A stretch of 64,000 nt of DNA from Nocardioides perillae. Lineage in GTDB: Bacteria > Actinomycetota > Actinomycetes > Propionibacteriales > Nocardioidaceae. How positions within the stretch are numbered: position 1 is the first letter of the stretch; each line of letters starts with the position of its first letter. A program made the translations under genes and the position numbers. Shown in pieces: positions 33,585 through 42,637 of this stretch. The DNA is taken from contig NZ_JACCAC010000001.1 of assembly GCF_013409425.1 (NCBI RefSeq), forward strand, positions 372,001 through 436,000, given 5' to 3'. The notes under the pieces are model-generated. The model did no database searches. It saw only the letters and a list, made by a program, of their open reading frames with translations, and was not told the origin of the DNA.

Positions 33585-34170
33585 GACGTCACTCCGTCAC
33601 AACACCCAGGACGCCTACCTCGATGCAGCGCGCGCCTGCATCCTCGACGTCGGCTGGCGTCGTACGACGCTCACCGAGGTGGCGCGCCGGGCCGGGGTCT
33701 CGCGCATGACGATCTACCGCACGTGGCGCGACATGGCCGCGCTCCTCGCCGACCTGATGACGCGGGAGTGGGGCGCGCTGGTCGACCGCGTCGGCACCCG
33801 GCTCGCCGACACCGACCTCGACGAGGTCGAGCAGCTCGCCGAGGCGGTCTCCGCGACCGTCGAGGCGCTGCGCGCCAACGAGCTGTTCATCCGCATCGTG
33901 GAGCTCGACCCCGAGCTGCTGCTGCCCTACCTGCTGCACCGCCGCGGCCGGAGCCAGGACCTGGTGCTCGCGCTCGTCGAGGACCAGGTGCGCCGCGGCC
34001 AGGAGGCCGGCACCGTGCGCACCGGCGCGCCGGCCGCGATCGCCCGCGGTCTCGTGCTGGCGGCCCACGGCTTCGCCTTCTCCTCGCACACGATGGTCGA
34101 CGACGAGGTCTCGGAGGCCGACGTCGACGCCGAGCTGCGCGAGCTGGTGCGCCGGGCGGTGCGGGCGTGA
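33583..34170 (+). CDS. TetR-family regulator of the glycerolipid gene pair
   Basis: A 195-aa TetR protein with a standard N-terminal helix-turn-helix (LDAARACILDVGWRRTTLTE, then VSRMTIYRTWRDM). The C-terminal ligand domain contains ELFIRIVELDPELLLPYLL. It is divergent from the AGPS-like gene, with one palindrome lying over both start codons, so it probably represses both directions together. The stop overlaps the glpD-like start (GTGA). The promoter elements and the start codon nearly coincide, so bound repressor would block both polymerase and ribosome access. Confidence 0.9.
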   Translation: MTSLRHNTQDAYLDAARACILDVGWRRTTLTEVARRAGVSRMTIYRTWRDMAALLADLMTREWGALVDRVGTRLADTDLDEVEQLAEAVSATVEALRANELFIRIVELDPELLLPYLLHRRGRSQDLVLALVEDQVRRGQEAGTVRTGAPAAIARGLVLAAHGFAFSSHTMVDDEVSEADVDAELRELVRRAVRA

Positions 34171-35765
34171 CCGGGGCGGGTGCGACCGGGGCGGGCGCCA
34201 CCCGCATCGGGGCCGGCGTCGCGGACCTCCCCGACGAGGTCGACCTGGTCGTCGTCGGGCTCGGCGTGACCGGCGCCGGCGTCGCCCTCGACGCCGCGAC
34301 CCGCGGCCTGCGCGTGCTCGCCGTCGACGCCCACGACCTCGCCTTCGGCACCTCGCGGTGGTCCTCGAAGCTCGTGCACGGCGGGTTGCGCTACCTCGCG
34401 CACGGCCAGGTCGGCGTCGCCCACGAGTCGGCCGTCGAGCGCGGCGTGCTCATGGAGGTCACCGCACCCCACCTGACCCGGGCGATGCCGATGGTCATAC
34501 CGCTGTCCTCCGGCGTCACCGGCGCCCAGGGCGGCGTCGCGCGGGCCGGCCTGTGGGCCGGCGACCTGCTGCGGCGCGCCGCCGGCACCGACCGCGAGAC
34601 GCTGCCGCGCCCGCGGCGCATCAGCACCGAGGAGACGCTGCGGCTCGCCCCGGGCCTGCGCCGCGCCGGGCTCCGCGGCGGCCTGCTGTCGTGGGACGGC
34701 CAGCTCGAGGACGACGCCCGCCTCGTGGTCACCCTCGCGCGCACCGCCGCCGCGCGCGGCGCCCTGGTGCGCACGCGGGCGCGGGTCGAGCGGGCACGCG
34801 GCGACGGCGTGGTGCTGCGCGACGGGCTGACCGGGGCGACCCACCACGTGCGCGCGGCCGCGGTCGTCAACGCCACGGGTGTGTGGGCCGGCGACGTCGA
34901 CGACGAGGTGCGGCTGCGCCCGAGCCGCGGCACCCACCTGGTGCTGCGCGCCGACACCCTGCCCGGCCTCACCGCCACCGTCACCGCCCCGGTGCCGGGC
35001 GAGACCAACCGCTTCGTCATGGTCATCCCCCAGCCCGACGGCACGCTCTACGTCGGTCTCACCGACGAGCCCGTCGAGGGGCCGGTGCCCGACGTGCCGG
35101 AGCCGACCGAGCCCGAGGTCGGCTTCCTCCTCGACGTGGTCGCCGCGGCCTTCGAGCGGCCGCTGCGGCGCAACGACGTCGTCGGCGCCTTCGCCGGGCT
35201 GCGGCCGCTGCTCGACGTGGCACCCGCGCCCGGCACGGGCGAGGACGGCGGCGGGCCCGGCCGCACCGCCGACCTCTCGCGTCGCCACGCCGTGCTCACC
35301 TCGGCCTCGGGCGTCGTGACGGTCGTGGGCGGCAAGCTCACGACCTACCGCCGGATGGCCGAGGACGCCGTCGACGCCGCGCTCGTCGCCTCGCCCGGGC
35401 TCGCCGGGCGGGCCGGGCCGTGCGTCACGCGGTCGACCCCGCTGCTCGGCGCGGCCGACCGCACCACCCTGGCCTCGCTGGAGCAGCCGCGGCGCCTCGT
35501 CCGCCGCTACGGCACCGACGCGGCGCTCGTCCTCGACACGGCGCGGCAGGTGACCGGGTTCGGCGACGAGGAGCTGCTCGCCCCGGCCGCACCGGGCGTC
35601 CCGGTGTGCCTGGCCGAGCTCGTCTTCGGGGTGACCCACGAGGGCGCCGTCGACGTCGACGACCTGCTGGACCGGCGTACGCGCGTGGGGCTGGTGCCCG
35701 CCGACCGCGCGCTCGCCGAGCCCCTCGCCCGCCGCGCCCTCGCCCTCGCCTCCCCCTCGCGGTAG
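34167..35765 (+). CDS. glpD: Glycerol-3-phosphate dehydrogenase, FAD-dependent (GlpD family)
   Basis: A 532-aa membrane-associated flavoprotein oxidising sn-glycerol 3-phosphate to dihydroxyacetone phosphate. After a short Gly/Ala-rich N-tail, the FAD fold VVVGLGVTGAGVALDAATRG is at about 28-47, followed by the GlpD signature SRWSSKLVHGGLRYL. The substrate region RPSRGTHLVL and the C-terminal GGKLTTYRRMAEDAVD are typical. The GTG start overlaps the tetR stop. Its product DHAP is the backbone used by AGPS-type enzymes, a link to the flavoprotein on the other side of tetR. The protein ends shortly before a family B palindrome. Confidence 0.92.
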   Translation: MTGAGATGAGATRIGAGVADLPDEVDLVVVGLGVTGAGVALDAATRGLRVLAVDAHDLAFGTSRWSSKLVHGGLRYLAHGQVGVAHESAVERGVLMEVTAPHLTRAMPMVIPLSSGVTGAQGGVARAGLWAGDLLRRAAGTDRETLPRPRRISTEETLRLAPGLRRAGLRGGLLSWDGQLEDDARLVVTLARTAAARGALVRTRARVERARGDGVVLRDGLTGATHHVRAAAVVNATGVWAGDVDDEVRLRPSRGTHLVLRADTLPGLTATVTAPVPGETNRFVMVIPQPDGTLYVGLTDEPVEGPVPDVPEPTEPEVGFLLDVVAAAFERPLRRNDVVGAFAGLRPLLDVAPAPGTGEDGGGPGRTADLSRRHAVLTSASGVVTVVGGKLTTYRRMAEDAVDAALVASPGLAGRAGPCVTRSTPLLGAADRTTLASLEQPRRLVRRYGTDAALVLDTARQVTGFGDEELLAPAAPGVPVCLAELVFGVTHEGAVDVDDLLDRRTRVGLVPADRALAEPLARRALALASPSR

Positions 35766-35796
35766 GCCCCCGGCCTGCCGGAGCCTGCCGGAGCCC

Positions 35797-35879
35797 GTGT
35801 CGGAGTCACCGGTCGACCGGGGACTCCTGCACTTGTGCCCCGAGAACTCGGCCCACAAGTGCAGGACCTGGGCCACAAG
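35797..35879. repeat. Dispersed palindromic repeat, family B, copy 2 (83 bp)
   Basis: GGAGTC...GACTCC dyad at 35802-35827 and hairpin arms CCTGCACTTGTG (35826-35837) / CACAAGTGCAGG (35854-35865). About 94% identical to copy 1 (23957-24039) with both dyads preserved. It lies in the 217-bp gap between glpD and the sigma factor gene, in the same orientation as copy 1. Confidence 0.92.
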
Positions 35880-35982
35880 TCCGTCGAAAGGCGTGCCGAA
35901 GACCGATGAATCCGGGCGTCGACACCGGTCCCCACCCACGACAGACTGGCGCGAACAGGGGAGCCGACGGGTGGAGAGCACG

Positions 35983-37077
<1,095 letters not shown>

Positions 37078-37081
37078 GGCC

Positions 37082-37702
37082 GTGCCCCCCTCCCCGACCG
37101 GCGTCCCCGACCCGGTCGAGCTGCTCGAGCGCGCCCTCTGCTGGGTCGGCCCGGTGCTCGGCAGCGTCACCGACGACCTGCTCGGTGCCCCCACCCCCTG
37201 CGGCCGGTGGCGGCTGCGCGACCTGCTCGCCCACCTCGACGACGCGCTCACGGCGTTCACGGAGGCCGCGGCCGGCGAGGTGCGCATCGACGGCGCCGCA
37301 CCGACTCCCGACGCCCGCGCCGGTGCCGCCGACCTCGTCACCCACCTGCGGGCCCGGGCGAGCCGACTGCTCGGGGCGTGGATGGCCACGTCGCCGGTCG
37401 GGGTGCCCGTGCGGCTCGCCGACCGCGGCCTCGACGCCGACCTGCTGGTGCGCGTCGCCGCGCTCGAGGTGGGGGTGCACGGCTGGGACGTCGCGCGCAC
37501 GGTCGGCGGGCCCGCGCTGCCGACCGGCCTGGCGTCCGCCCTGCTCCCGGCCGCGCGGCTGCTCGTGCCGGAGGCCGGGCGGGCGGGGCGCTTCGCCGCG
37601 CCCGTGACGGTCGACCCGGGCGCTCCCGCCGACGTCGCGCTCCTGGCGTGGCTCGGTCGCGAGCCGTCCGCGCAGGCCGCACGGTCCCGCGGCCCCGGCT
37701 GA
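37082..37702 (+). CDS. TIGR03086-type DinB-fold protein (mycothiol-related)
   Basis: A 206-aa member of the mycothiol maleylpyruvate isomerase N-terminal/DinB family, TIGR03086 branch. The hallmark early region reads TPCGRWRLRDLLAHLDDALTA, with the His of LLAHL as likely metal ligand, and a later helix HGWDVARTVG supplies another. Function is not known; related proteins use or bind mycothiol. It begins 4 bp after the sigma factor stop and so is a probable target and companion of that sigma factor. Confidence 0.8.
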   Translation: MPPSPTGVPDPVELLERALCWVGPVLGSVTDDLLGAPTPCGRWRLRDLLAHLDDALTAFTEAAAGEVRIDGAAPTPDARAGAADLVTHLRARASRLLGAWMATSPVGVPVRLADRGLDADLLVRVAALEVGVHGWDVARTVGGPALPTGLASALLPAARLLVPEAGRAGRFAAPVTVDPGAPADVALLAWLGREPSAQAARSRGPG

Positions 37703-37728
37703 CCGGCTGACCGGCGCCTCCCGGCCGC

Positions 37729-38736
37729 CTAGAGCCAGTGCAGCGAGCGGCCGTGCGGGTGGGTCCAGGCCACGGCGCAACCGTCGAGGCCGAGCACGAA
37801 GGTCGCCAGGTCGGCGGGCACCGCGGGGCCGGTCGCGGTGACCTCGGGCAGCACCTGCGGGCCCTCGTTGCTGATCCAGTGGCACGCGCCCCGTGTGACC
37901 AGCTCGCGGGCGGTGGCCACGAAGTCGGGCCGCTCCTCGGGGCGCACGTAGGCGAGCACCGCGCTGTGCACGACCACCACCTCGCCGTGCCGCGCGGCGG
38001 TCTCCACCAGCGCCGGCAGGTCGTCGAGCAGGTCGCCGCGCACGAGCACGGGCGGGTCGTGGCGGGCGACCGCGACGGCGGCCCGCAGGCGCTCCCGTCG
38101 TGCCTCGTCCTCGGGCCACACCAGCTGCTCGAGCCACGCGACGGCGTCGTCGTCGCACACGTCGAGCGGGTGCAGGTCGAGTCCCCCGCGCCAGGCGACC
38201 TCCACCGGACGCCTCGGCAGCGGCACCGGCCCGCTGGTGGCGCACGCCAGCACCGGGGGCGGGGGCCAGCCGCCACCGGGCGCGGGGTGGAGGCTGCCCC
38301 CGACGCTCCCGCTCCACCGGTAGGCGACGCGGTCGGGGTAGAGCGTCAGCCCCGCGCTCGCGCCGACCTCCACCAGCGCCAGCGGCCGGTCGGTGGTCGC
38401 GGCGACCTGCGCCAGCAGCGGCACCGTCGTCGCGAGGCGCCCCACCTCGTTGGTCTGCGTCGAGCGCGCCAGCACGGTCGCGCGCAGCGTCCCGTCGTCG
38501 TCGAGCAGCGCCGCACGCAGCGCGTCGTACGGACCCGGGGCCGGGACGCCGTGCCACCGCGCGGCGGCGAAGACCAGGTTGGGCTGCCGCTTGAGCGTCG
38601 GCAGCGCGTCTAGCCAGGCGAGCACGTCGCGGTCGCCGGCGACCTGCGTCGCCCAGTCGGCGAAGCACGGCGAGTCGGCGGCGGCGTGCCGCGCGAAGTC
38701 GAGGTACTCCTCCGCCACGCTCGCGTAGAGGAGCAT
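37729..38736 (-). CDS. DUF2332 family protein
   Basis: A 335-aa protein of the actinobacterial DUF2332 family. Recognisable segments are the N-terminal YLDFARHAAADSPCFADW, the methyltransferase-like LALVEVGASAGLTLYPDRVAYRW and a late VVVHSAVLAYVRPEERPDF. The glycine motif VEVGASAGL resembles an AdoMet-binding site, so a methyltransferase fold is possible but unproven. Its ATG overlaps the rhomboid stop by one base (TGATG), which implies translational coupling with the rhomboid gene and zwf. Confidence 0.78.
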   Translation of the reverse strand: MLLYASVAEEYLDFARHAAADSPCFADWATQVAGDRDVLAWLDALPTLKRQPNLVFAAARWHGVPAPGPYDALRAALLDDDGTLRATVLARSTQTNEVGRLATTVPLLAQVAATTDRPLALVEVGASAGLTLYPDRVAYRWSGSVGGSLHPAPGGGWPPPPVLACATSGPVPLPRRPVEVAWRGGLDLHPLDVCDDDAVAWLEQLVWPEDEARRERLRAAVAVARHDPPVLVRGDLLDDLPALVETAARHGEVVVVHSAVLAYVRPEERPDFVATARELVTRGACHWISNEGPQVLPEVTATGPAVPADLATFVLGLDGCAVAWTHPHGRSLHWL

Positions 38737-39401
38737 CAGGCCCTCGGCAGGGCAGTACGCCGCACCCGCGGCCCGCCGCCGCCGGGTCGCCGGCGCTCGA
38801 GCCAGGCCGCCGCGAGCACCCCACCGACCGCGCCGAAGAGGTGCCCCTGCCACGACACCCCCGGCTGCCCCGGCAGCACCCCCCACAGCGCGCCGCCGTA
38901 GAGCACCAGCACCACGAGCCCCAGCGCGATCTGGCCGGGCCGGCGCGAGACCAGGCCGCGCACGAGCAGGTAGGCCAGCCAGCCGAAGACCAGCACGGAG
39001 GCGCCGAGGTGGATCCCTCCGGCCGGCGCCACCAGCCACACCCCGAGCCCGCCGACCAGCCAGACCACGGCGGTCACCGCGGCCCAGCGGGCCAGCCCCG
39101 AGAGCAGCACGAGGAAGCCGAGCACCAGCAGCGGCACCGTGTTGCCGACCAGGTGGCCCCAGCCGCCGTGCAGCAGCGGCGCGACCACCACCCCACCCAG
39201 GCCGTCCTCGCTGCGCGGGCGCACGCCCTCCAGGTCGAGGCGGCCGCCGAAGGCGACCTGGTCGACCAGCTCGAGCAGCCACAGCAGCGCGACGAAGCCG
39301 CCGGCGACCAACGCCGCGGTGCCCGCGCGCGATCCCCCGCCCGTCCTGCCTGCCGCGCTCCCGCCCCACGGGGAGCGGGAGGAGCTCAGTCGCCCCGCCA
39401 C
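38736..39401 (-). CDS. Rhomboid-family intramembrane serine protease
   Basis: A 221-aa six-helix membrane protein. The catalytic serine is Ser135 in HLGASVLVFG and the partner histidine is His187 in SWQGHLFGAVGG, in the correct order and on separate helices. HGGWGHLVGN (78-87) is the conserved loop-helix entry of rhomboids. A GTG at 39401 within the end of zwf gives a 16-bp overlap; it is the only good start before the first membrane segment, although a CTG/TTG start is possible. It would cleave transmembrane substrates within the membrane; the natural substrate is unknown. Confidence 0.82.
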   Translation of the reverse strand: MAGRLSSSRSPWGGSAAGRTGGGSRAGTAALVAGGFVALLWLLELVDQVAFGGRLDLEGVRPRSEDGLGGVVVAPLLHGGWGHLVGNTVPLLVLGFLVLLSGLARWAAVTAVVWLVGGLGVWLVAPAGGIHLGASVLVFGWLAYLLVRGLVSRRPGQIALGLVVLVLYGGALWGVLPGQPGVSWQGHLFGAVGGVLAAAWLERRRPGGGGPRVRRTALPRA

Positions 39402-40840
39402 TTGCGCTCGAAGGGCAGGCGCCACGCACGCGGGGCGATGAGCTGGTGGATCTGGTTGGGCCCCCACGAGCCGACGGCGTAGGGCCGCACGGGCGGCGGG
39501 TTGTCGAGCAGCGGCTGCGAGACCTCCCAGAGCCGCTCGACGCCCTGGCTGGTGGTGAAGAGGGTGTGGTTGCCCTTGACCGCCTCGAGGATCAGCCGCT
39601 CGTAGGCCTCCAGGAGCGAGCCCGCCCAGTCGGTGTCGTCGACGGAGAACTGCATCGACAGCTTCTCCAGCCGGAAGCCCGGGCCGGGACGCTTGCCGTA
39701 GAACGACAGCGACATCCGCGACTTGTCGGCGAGGTCGAAGGTGAGGTGGTCGGGCCCGTGCTGCCCGATGCCCGAGCCGGCCGGGAACATCGACTTCGGC
39801 GGCTCCTTGAAGGCCACCGAGATGATCCGCTGGCCCTGGCCGAGCTTCTTGCCGGTGCGCAGGTAGAACGGCACGCCCGCCCAGCGCCAGTTGTCGACGA
39901 AGCACTTGAGCGCGATGAAGGTCTCGGTCTCCGACTCCGGGGAGACGCCCGGCTCGTCGAGGTAGCCGGCGTACTGCCCGCGCACGACGTCGCGCGGCTC
40001 GATCGGCAGCATCGAGCGGAAGACCTTGTTCTTCTCCTCCGTGATCGACAGCGGGTCGAGCGCGGTGGGCGCCTCCATCGCGGTGAAGGCGAGGATCTGG
40101 AAGAGGTGGGTCACGACCATGTCGCGGTAGGCGCCGGTCGCCTCGTAGAACTGCGCGCGCTGCTCGAGGCCGAGCTGCTCGGGCACGTCGATCTGGATGT
40201 GGTCGATCATGTTGCGGTGCCAGATCGGCTCGAAGAGGCCGTTGGCGAAGCGGAAGGCGAGGATGTTGAGCGCCGCCTCCTTGCCGAGGAAGTGGTCGAT
40301 GCGGAAGACCTGGTCCTCGTCGAAGACCTCGTGCACGGCCGCGTTGAGCCGCTTCGCCGACTCGAGGTCGGTGCCGAAGGGCTTCTCCATGATGATGCGC
40401 GCGCGCTCGACCAGGTCGGCCTCGCGCAGCGTCTCGAGCACGGCCAGCGCGGCCTTGGGCGGCACGGAGAGGTAGTGCAGCCGCTGCTGCGGCTCGGTGC
40501 ACTCCGCCTCGGCCTCGTCGACCGCGCGGCGCAGCGACTCCGGCGTGCCGCCGGGCGCCCACCACAGCCGCTTCGAGAAGTCGTCCCACTGCTCGTCGGT
40601 GACGTCGTCGCCGAACTCGTCGAGCGCCTCCTTGACGAAGTCGACGAAGGAGTCGCGCGTGTGCTCGTCGAGCGAGGTGCCCACGATCTGCACGTGCGGC
40701 AGCAGGCCGGAGCGCAGCAGGTGCAGCAGCCCGGGCAGCAGCTTGCGTCGCGAGAGGTCGCCGGTCGCGCCGAAGAGCACCACCGTGGTGGGCGGACCGG
40801 GCGTGCCCTCGGGGCGGCGCTCGGGGTAGTTCATCACCAT
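39386..40840 (-). CDS. zwf: Glucose-6-phosphate 1-dehydrogenase
   Basis: A 484-aa enzyme converting glucose 6-phosphate to 6-phosphogluconolactone with NAD(P)+, the entry to the pentose phosphate pathway. The dinucleotide motif LFGATGDLSRRK is at 22-33, EKPFG at 152-156 and the active-site RIDHFLGKE at 180-188, all intact. Length is normal. Two nearby in-frame ATGs (40840, 40834) are both plausible starts; no strong ribosome site separates them. Unlike many actinobacteria, no transaldolase, transketolase or opcA gene flanks it; it leads a small operon with the rhomboid and DUF2332 genes. Confidence 0.95.
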   Translation of the reverse strand: MVMNYPERRPEGTPGPPTTVVLFGATGDLSRRKLLPGLLHLLRSGLLPHVQIVGTSLDEHTRDSFVDFVKEALDEFGDDVTDEQWDDFSKRLWWAPGGTPESLRRAVDEAEAECTEPQQRLHYLSVPPKAALAVLETLREADLVERARIIMEKPFGTDLESAKRLNAAVHEVFDEDQVFRIDHFLGKEAALNILAFRFANGLFEPIWHRNMIDHIQIDVPEQLGLEQRAQFYEATGAYRDMVVTHLFQILAFTAMEAPTALDPLSITEEKNKVFRSMLPIEPRDVVRGQYAGYLDEPGVSPESETETFIALKCFVDNWRWAGVPFYLRTGKKLGQGQRIISVAFKEPPKSMFPAGSGIGQHGPDHLTFDLADKSRMSLSFYGKRPGPGFRLEKLSMQFSVDDTDWAGSLLEAYERLILEAVKGNHTLFTTSQGVERLWEVSQPLLDNPPPVRPYAVGSWGPNQIHQLIAPRAWRLPFERKWRGD

Positions 40841-40933
40841 GCGATCACCATGCCCCCAGCCTCCCACGCGCGCACGGGCGGGCCGACCGCCGGCGGGTGT
40901 GCGTCCGGCGTACGGGCGGGTAACGGTCGCGAC

Positions 40934-40958
40934 GGGCCGGCCCTCACCGACGCCGGCC
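40934..40958 (-). terminator. Hairpin after gabD
   Basis: GGCCGGC (40935-40941) and GCCGGCC (40952-40958) pair perfectly around a 10-nt loop just after the stop of the aldehyde dehydrogenase gene (minus strand). Confidence 0.45.
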
Positions 40959-40962
40959 GGCC

Positions 40963-42426
40963 TCAGCCCGCCGGGAGCGAGACGTAGGTGGTCTCGAGGT
41001 ACTCCTCGATGCCCTCGAAGCCGCCCTCGCGGCCGAAGCCGCTGGCCTTGACGCCGCCGAAGGGCGCGGCGGGGTTGGAGAGCAGGCCGGTGTTGATGCC
41101 GACCATGCCGTGGTCCAGGCGCTCGGCCAGCCGCAGCGCCCGCGCCAGGTCGCGGGTGTAGGCGTAGGACGCCAGGCCGTAGTCGGTGTCGTTGGCCAGC
41201 CGCACGGCCTCGTCCTCGTCGGTGAACGTCGTCACCGGCGCCACGGGGCCGAAGATCTCCTCGGCGGCCAGCCGCGCCGAGGCCGGTACGTCGACCAGCA
41301 CGGTCGGCGGGTAGAAGTGGCCCGGGCCGTCGATGCGGGTGGCGCCGGCCAGCACGCGGGCGCCGCCGGCGACGGCGTCCTCCACGAGCTCGCCCACCGA
41401 GCGGACGGCGTCGTCGTCGATGAGCGGGCCCACCTGCACGCCGTCGTCCTGGCCGCGACCGACGACCAGCGACGACATCCGCTCCGCGAGGCGGGCGGCG
41501 AAGTCGTCGGCCACCGCGGCGTGGACGAGGAAGCGGTTGGCCGACGTGCAGGCCTCGCCCATGTTGCGCATCTTGGCCACCATCGCGCCCTCGACGGCGG
41601 CGTCGAGGTCGGCGTCGTCGAAGACGAGGAAGGGCGCGTTGCCGCCGAGCTCCATCGAGACCCGCTGCAGCCGGTCGGCCGACTGGCGCACGAGGATCCG
41701 GCCGACCTCGGTCGACCCGGTGAAGCTGACCTTGCGCAGCCGCGCGTCGGCCTGCAGCGCCTCGCTCACGGCGGGGGCCTCGGAGGTGGTGACGACGTTG
41801 AGGACGCCGTCGGGCAGCCCGGCCTCCTGCATGATCCGCGCGAGCGCCAGCGAGGTCAACGGGGTCTGCTCGGCGGGCTTGAGCACCATCGTGCAGCCCG
41901 CCGCGACGGCCGGGCCGATCTTGCGGGTGCCCATCGCGAGCGGGAAGTTCCACGGCGTCACCAGCAGCACCGGGCCGACCGGCTTCTTGATCGTCACCAG
42001 CCGGGAGCCGCCGGCGGGCGCGGGCATCCAGCGCCCCGCGATGCGCACGGCCTCCTCGGCGAACCAGCGGAAGAACTCCGCGCCGTAGGCGACCTCGCCC
42101 TTCGCCTCGGCGACCGGCTTGCCCATCTCGAGGCTCATCAGCAGCGCCAGCTCGTCGGTGCGGGCGACGATCGCCTCGAACGCACGGCGCAGGACCTCGC
42201 TGCGCTCGCGGGGGGCCGTGCGGCCCCACTCCTCCTGCGCCGCCACCGCGGCGTCGAGGGCGGCGCGGGCGTCCTCGACGGTCGCGTCGGCGACCTGCGC
42301 GAGCTCGCTGCCGTCGGCGGGGTCGGTCACGGCGAAGGTGCGCCCGCCCGCCGCGTCACGCCACGCGCCACCGACGAAGAGCTGGGGGGTGAACAGGGCG
42401 CCGGTGCCGCGGAGTGCGTCGCTCAT
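40963..42426 (-). CDS. gabD: NAD(P)-dependent succinate-semialdehyde dehydrogenase
   Basis: A 487-aa aldehyde dehydrogenase. Proton-relay Asn in TPWNFPLAMGTRKIGPA (Asn160), cofactor Lys183 (VLKPAE), FTGSTEVG (235-242), general base Glu259 (MELGGNAPF) and nucleophile Cys293 (GEACTSANRF) are all present. MGTRKIGPAVAAGC and the GEACTSANR form are characteristic of succinate-semialdehyde dehydrogenases. It feeds GABA or 4-hydroxybutyrate carbon into the TCA cycle as succinate. It stands alone with its own upstream palindrome and a downstream hairpin. Confidence 0.9.
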   Translation of the reverse strand: MSDALRGTGALFTPQLFVGGAWRDAAGGRTFAVTDPADGSELAQVADATVEDARAALDAAVAAQEEWGRTAPRERSEVLRRAFEAIVARTDELALLMSLEMGKPVAEAKGEVAYGAEFFRWFAEEAVRIAGRWMPAPAGGSRLVTIKKPVGPVLLVTPWNFPLAMGTRKIGPAVAAGCTMVLKPAEQTPLTSLALARIMQEAGLPDGVLNVVTTSEAPAVSEALQADARLRKVSFTGSTEVGRILVRQSADRLQRVSMELGGNAPFLVFDDADLDAAVEGAMVAKMRNMGEACTSANRFLVHAAVADDFAARLAERMSSLVVGRGQDDGVQVGPLIDDDAVRSVGELVEDAVAGGARVLAGATRIDGPGHFYPPTVLVDVPASARLAAEEIFGPVAPVTTFTDEDEAVRLANDTDYGLASYAYTRDLARALRLAERLDHGMVGINTGLLSNPAAPFGGVKASGFGREGGFEGIEEYLETTYVSLPAG

Positions 42427-42454
42427 GGGCTCATGCTGGCACGCTGCCCAGGAG

Positions 42455-42472
42455 CGGTGGTCGAGACCACCG
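42455..42472. promoter_or_regulatory. Perfect palindrome upstream of gabD
   Basis: CGGTGGTC-GA-GACCACCG, 8-bp arms, 29-46 bp before the gabD ATG. It is a candidate operator. The half GTCGAGACCACC also resembles the ends of a common actinobacterial intergenic repeat, so the regulatory role is uncertain. Confidence 0.4.
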
Positions 42473-42637
42473 CCCCCCGCGCGGACCGGCTGCGGGGAAG
42501 CCGGGACAACCCGCGGGCGAGGTGGCACACTCGGGAGTGCCGGGCCCCTCGCTGACCCCATGCTGCGAGGGGCTCGGTCTCGTCTCCGGGCCTCTTCTCC
42601 GGGCCTCTTCTGCGACCTCGGCCCGGGTGACCCGGCC

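Noticed and set aside
23957..35879. Family A, B and C palindromes as CRISPR repeats
   Set aside because: Only two or three copies each, kilobases apart, no regular spacing and no cas genes.
37089..37607. Alternative frame through the TIGR03086 gene joined to the sigma factor as one fusion
   Set aside because: The joined frame lacks domains; the two real genes are separated by a stop and a 4-bp gap.
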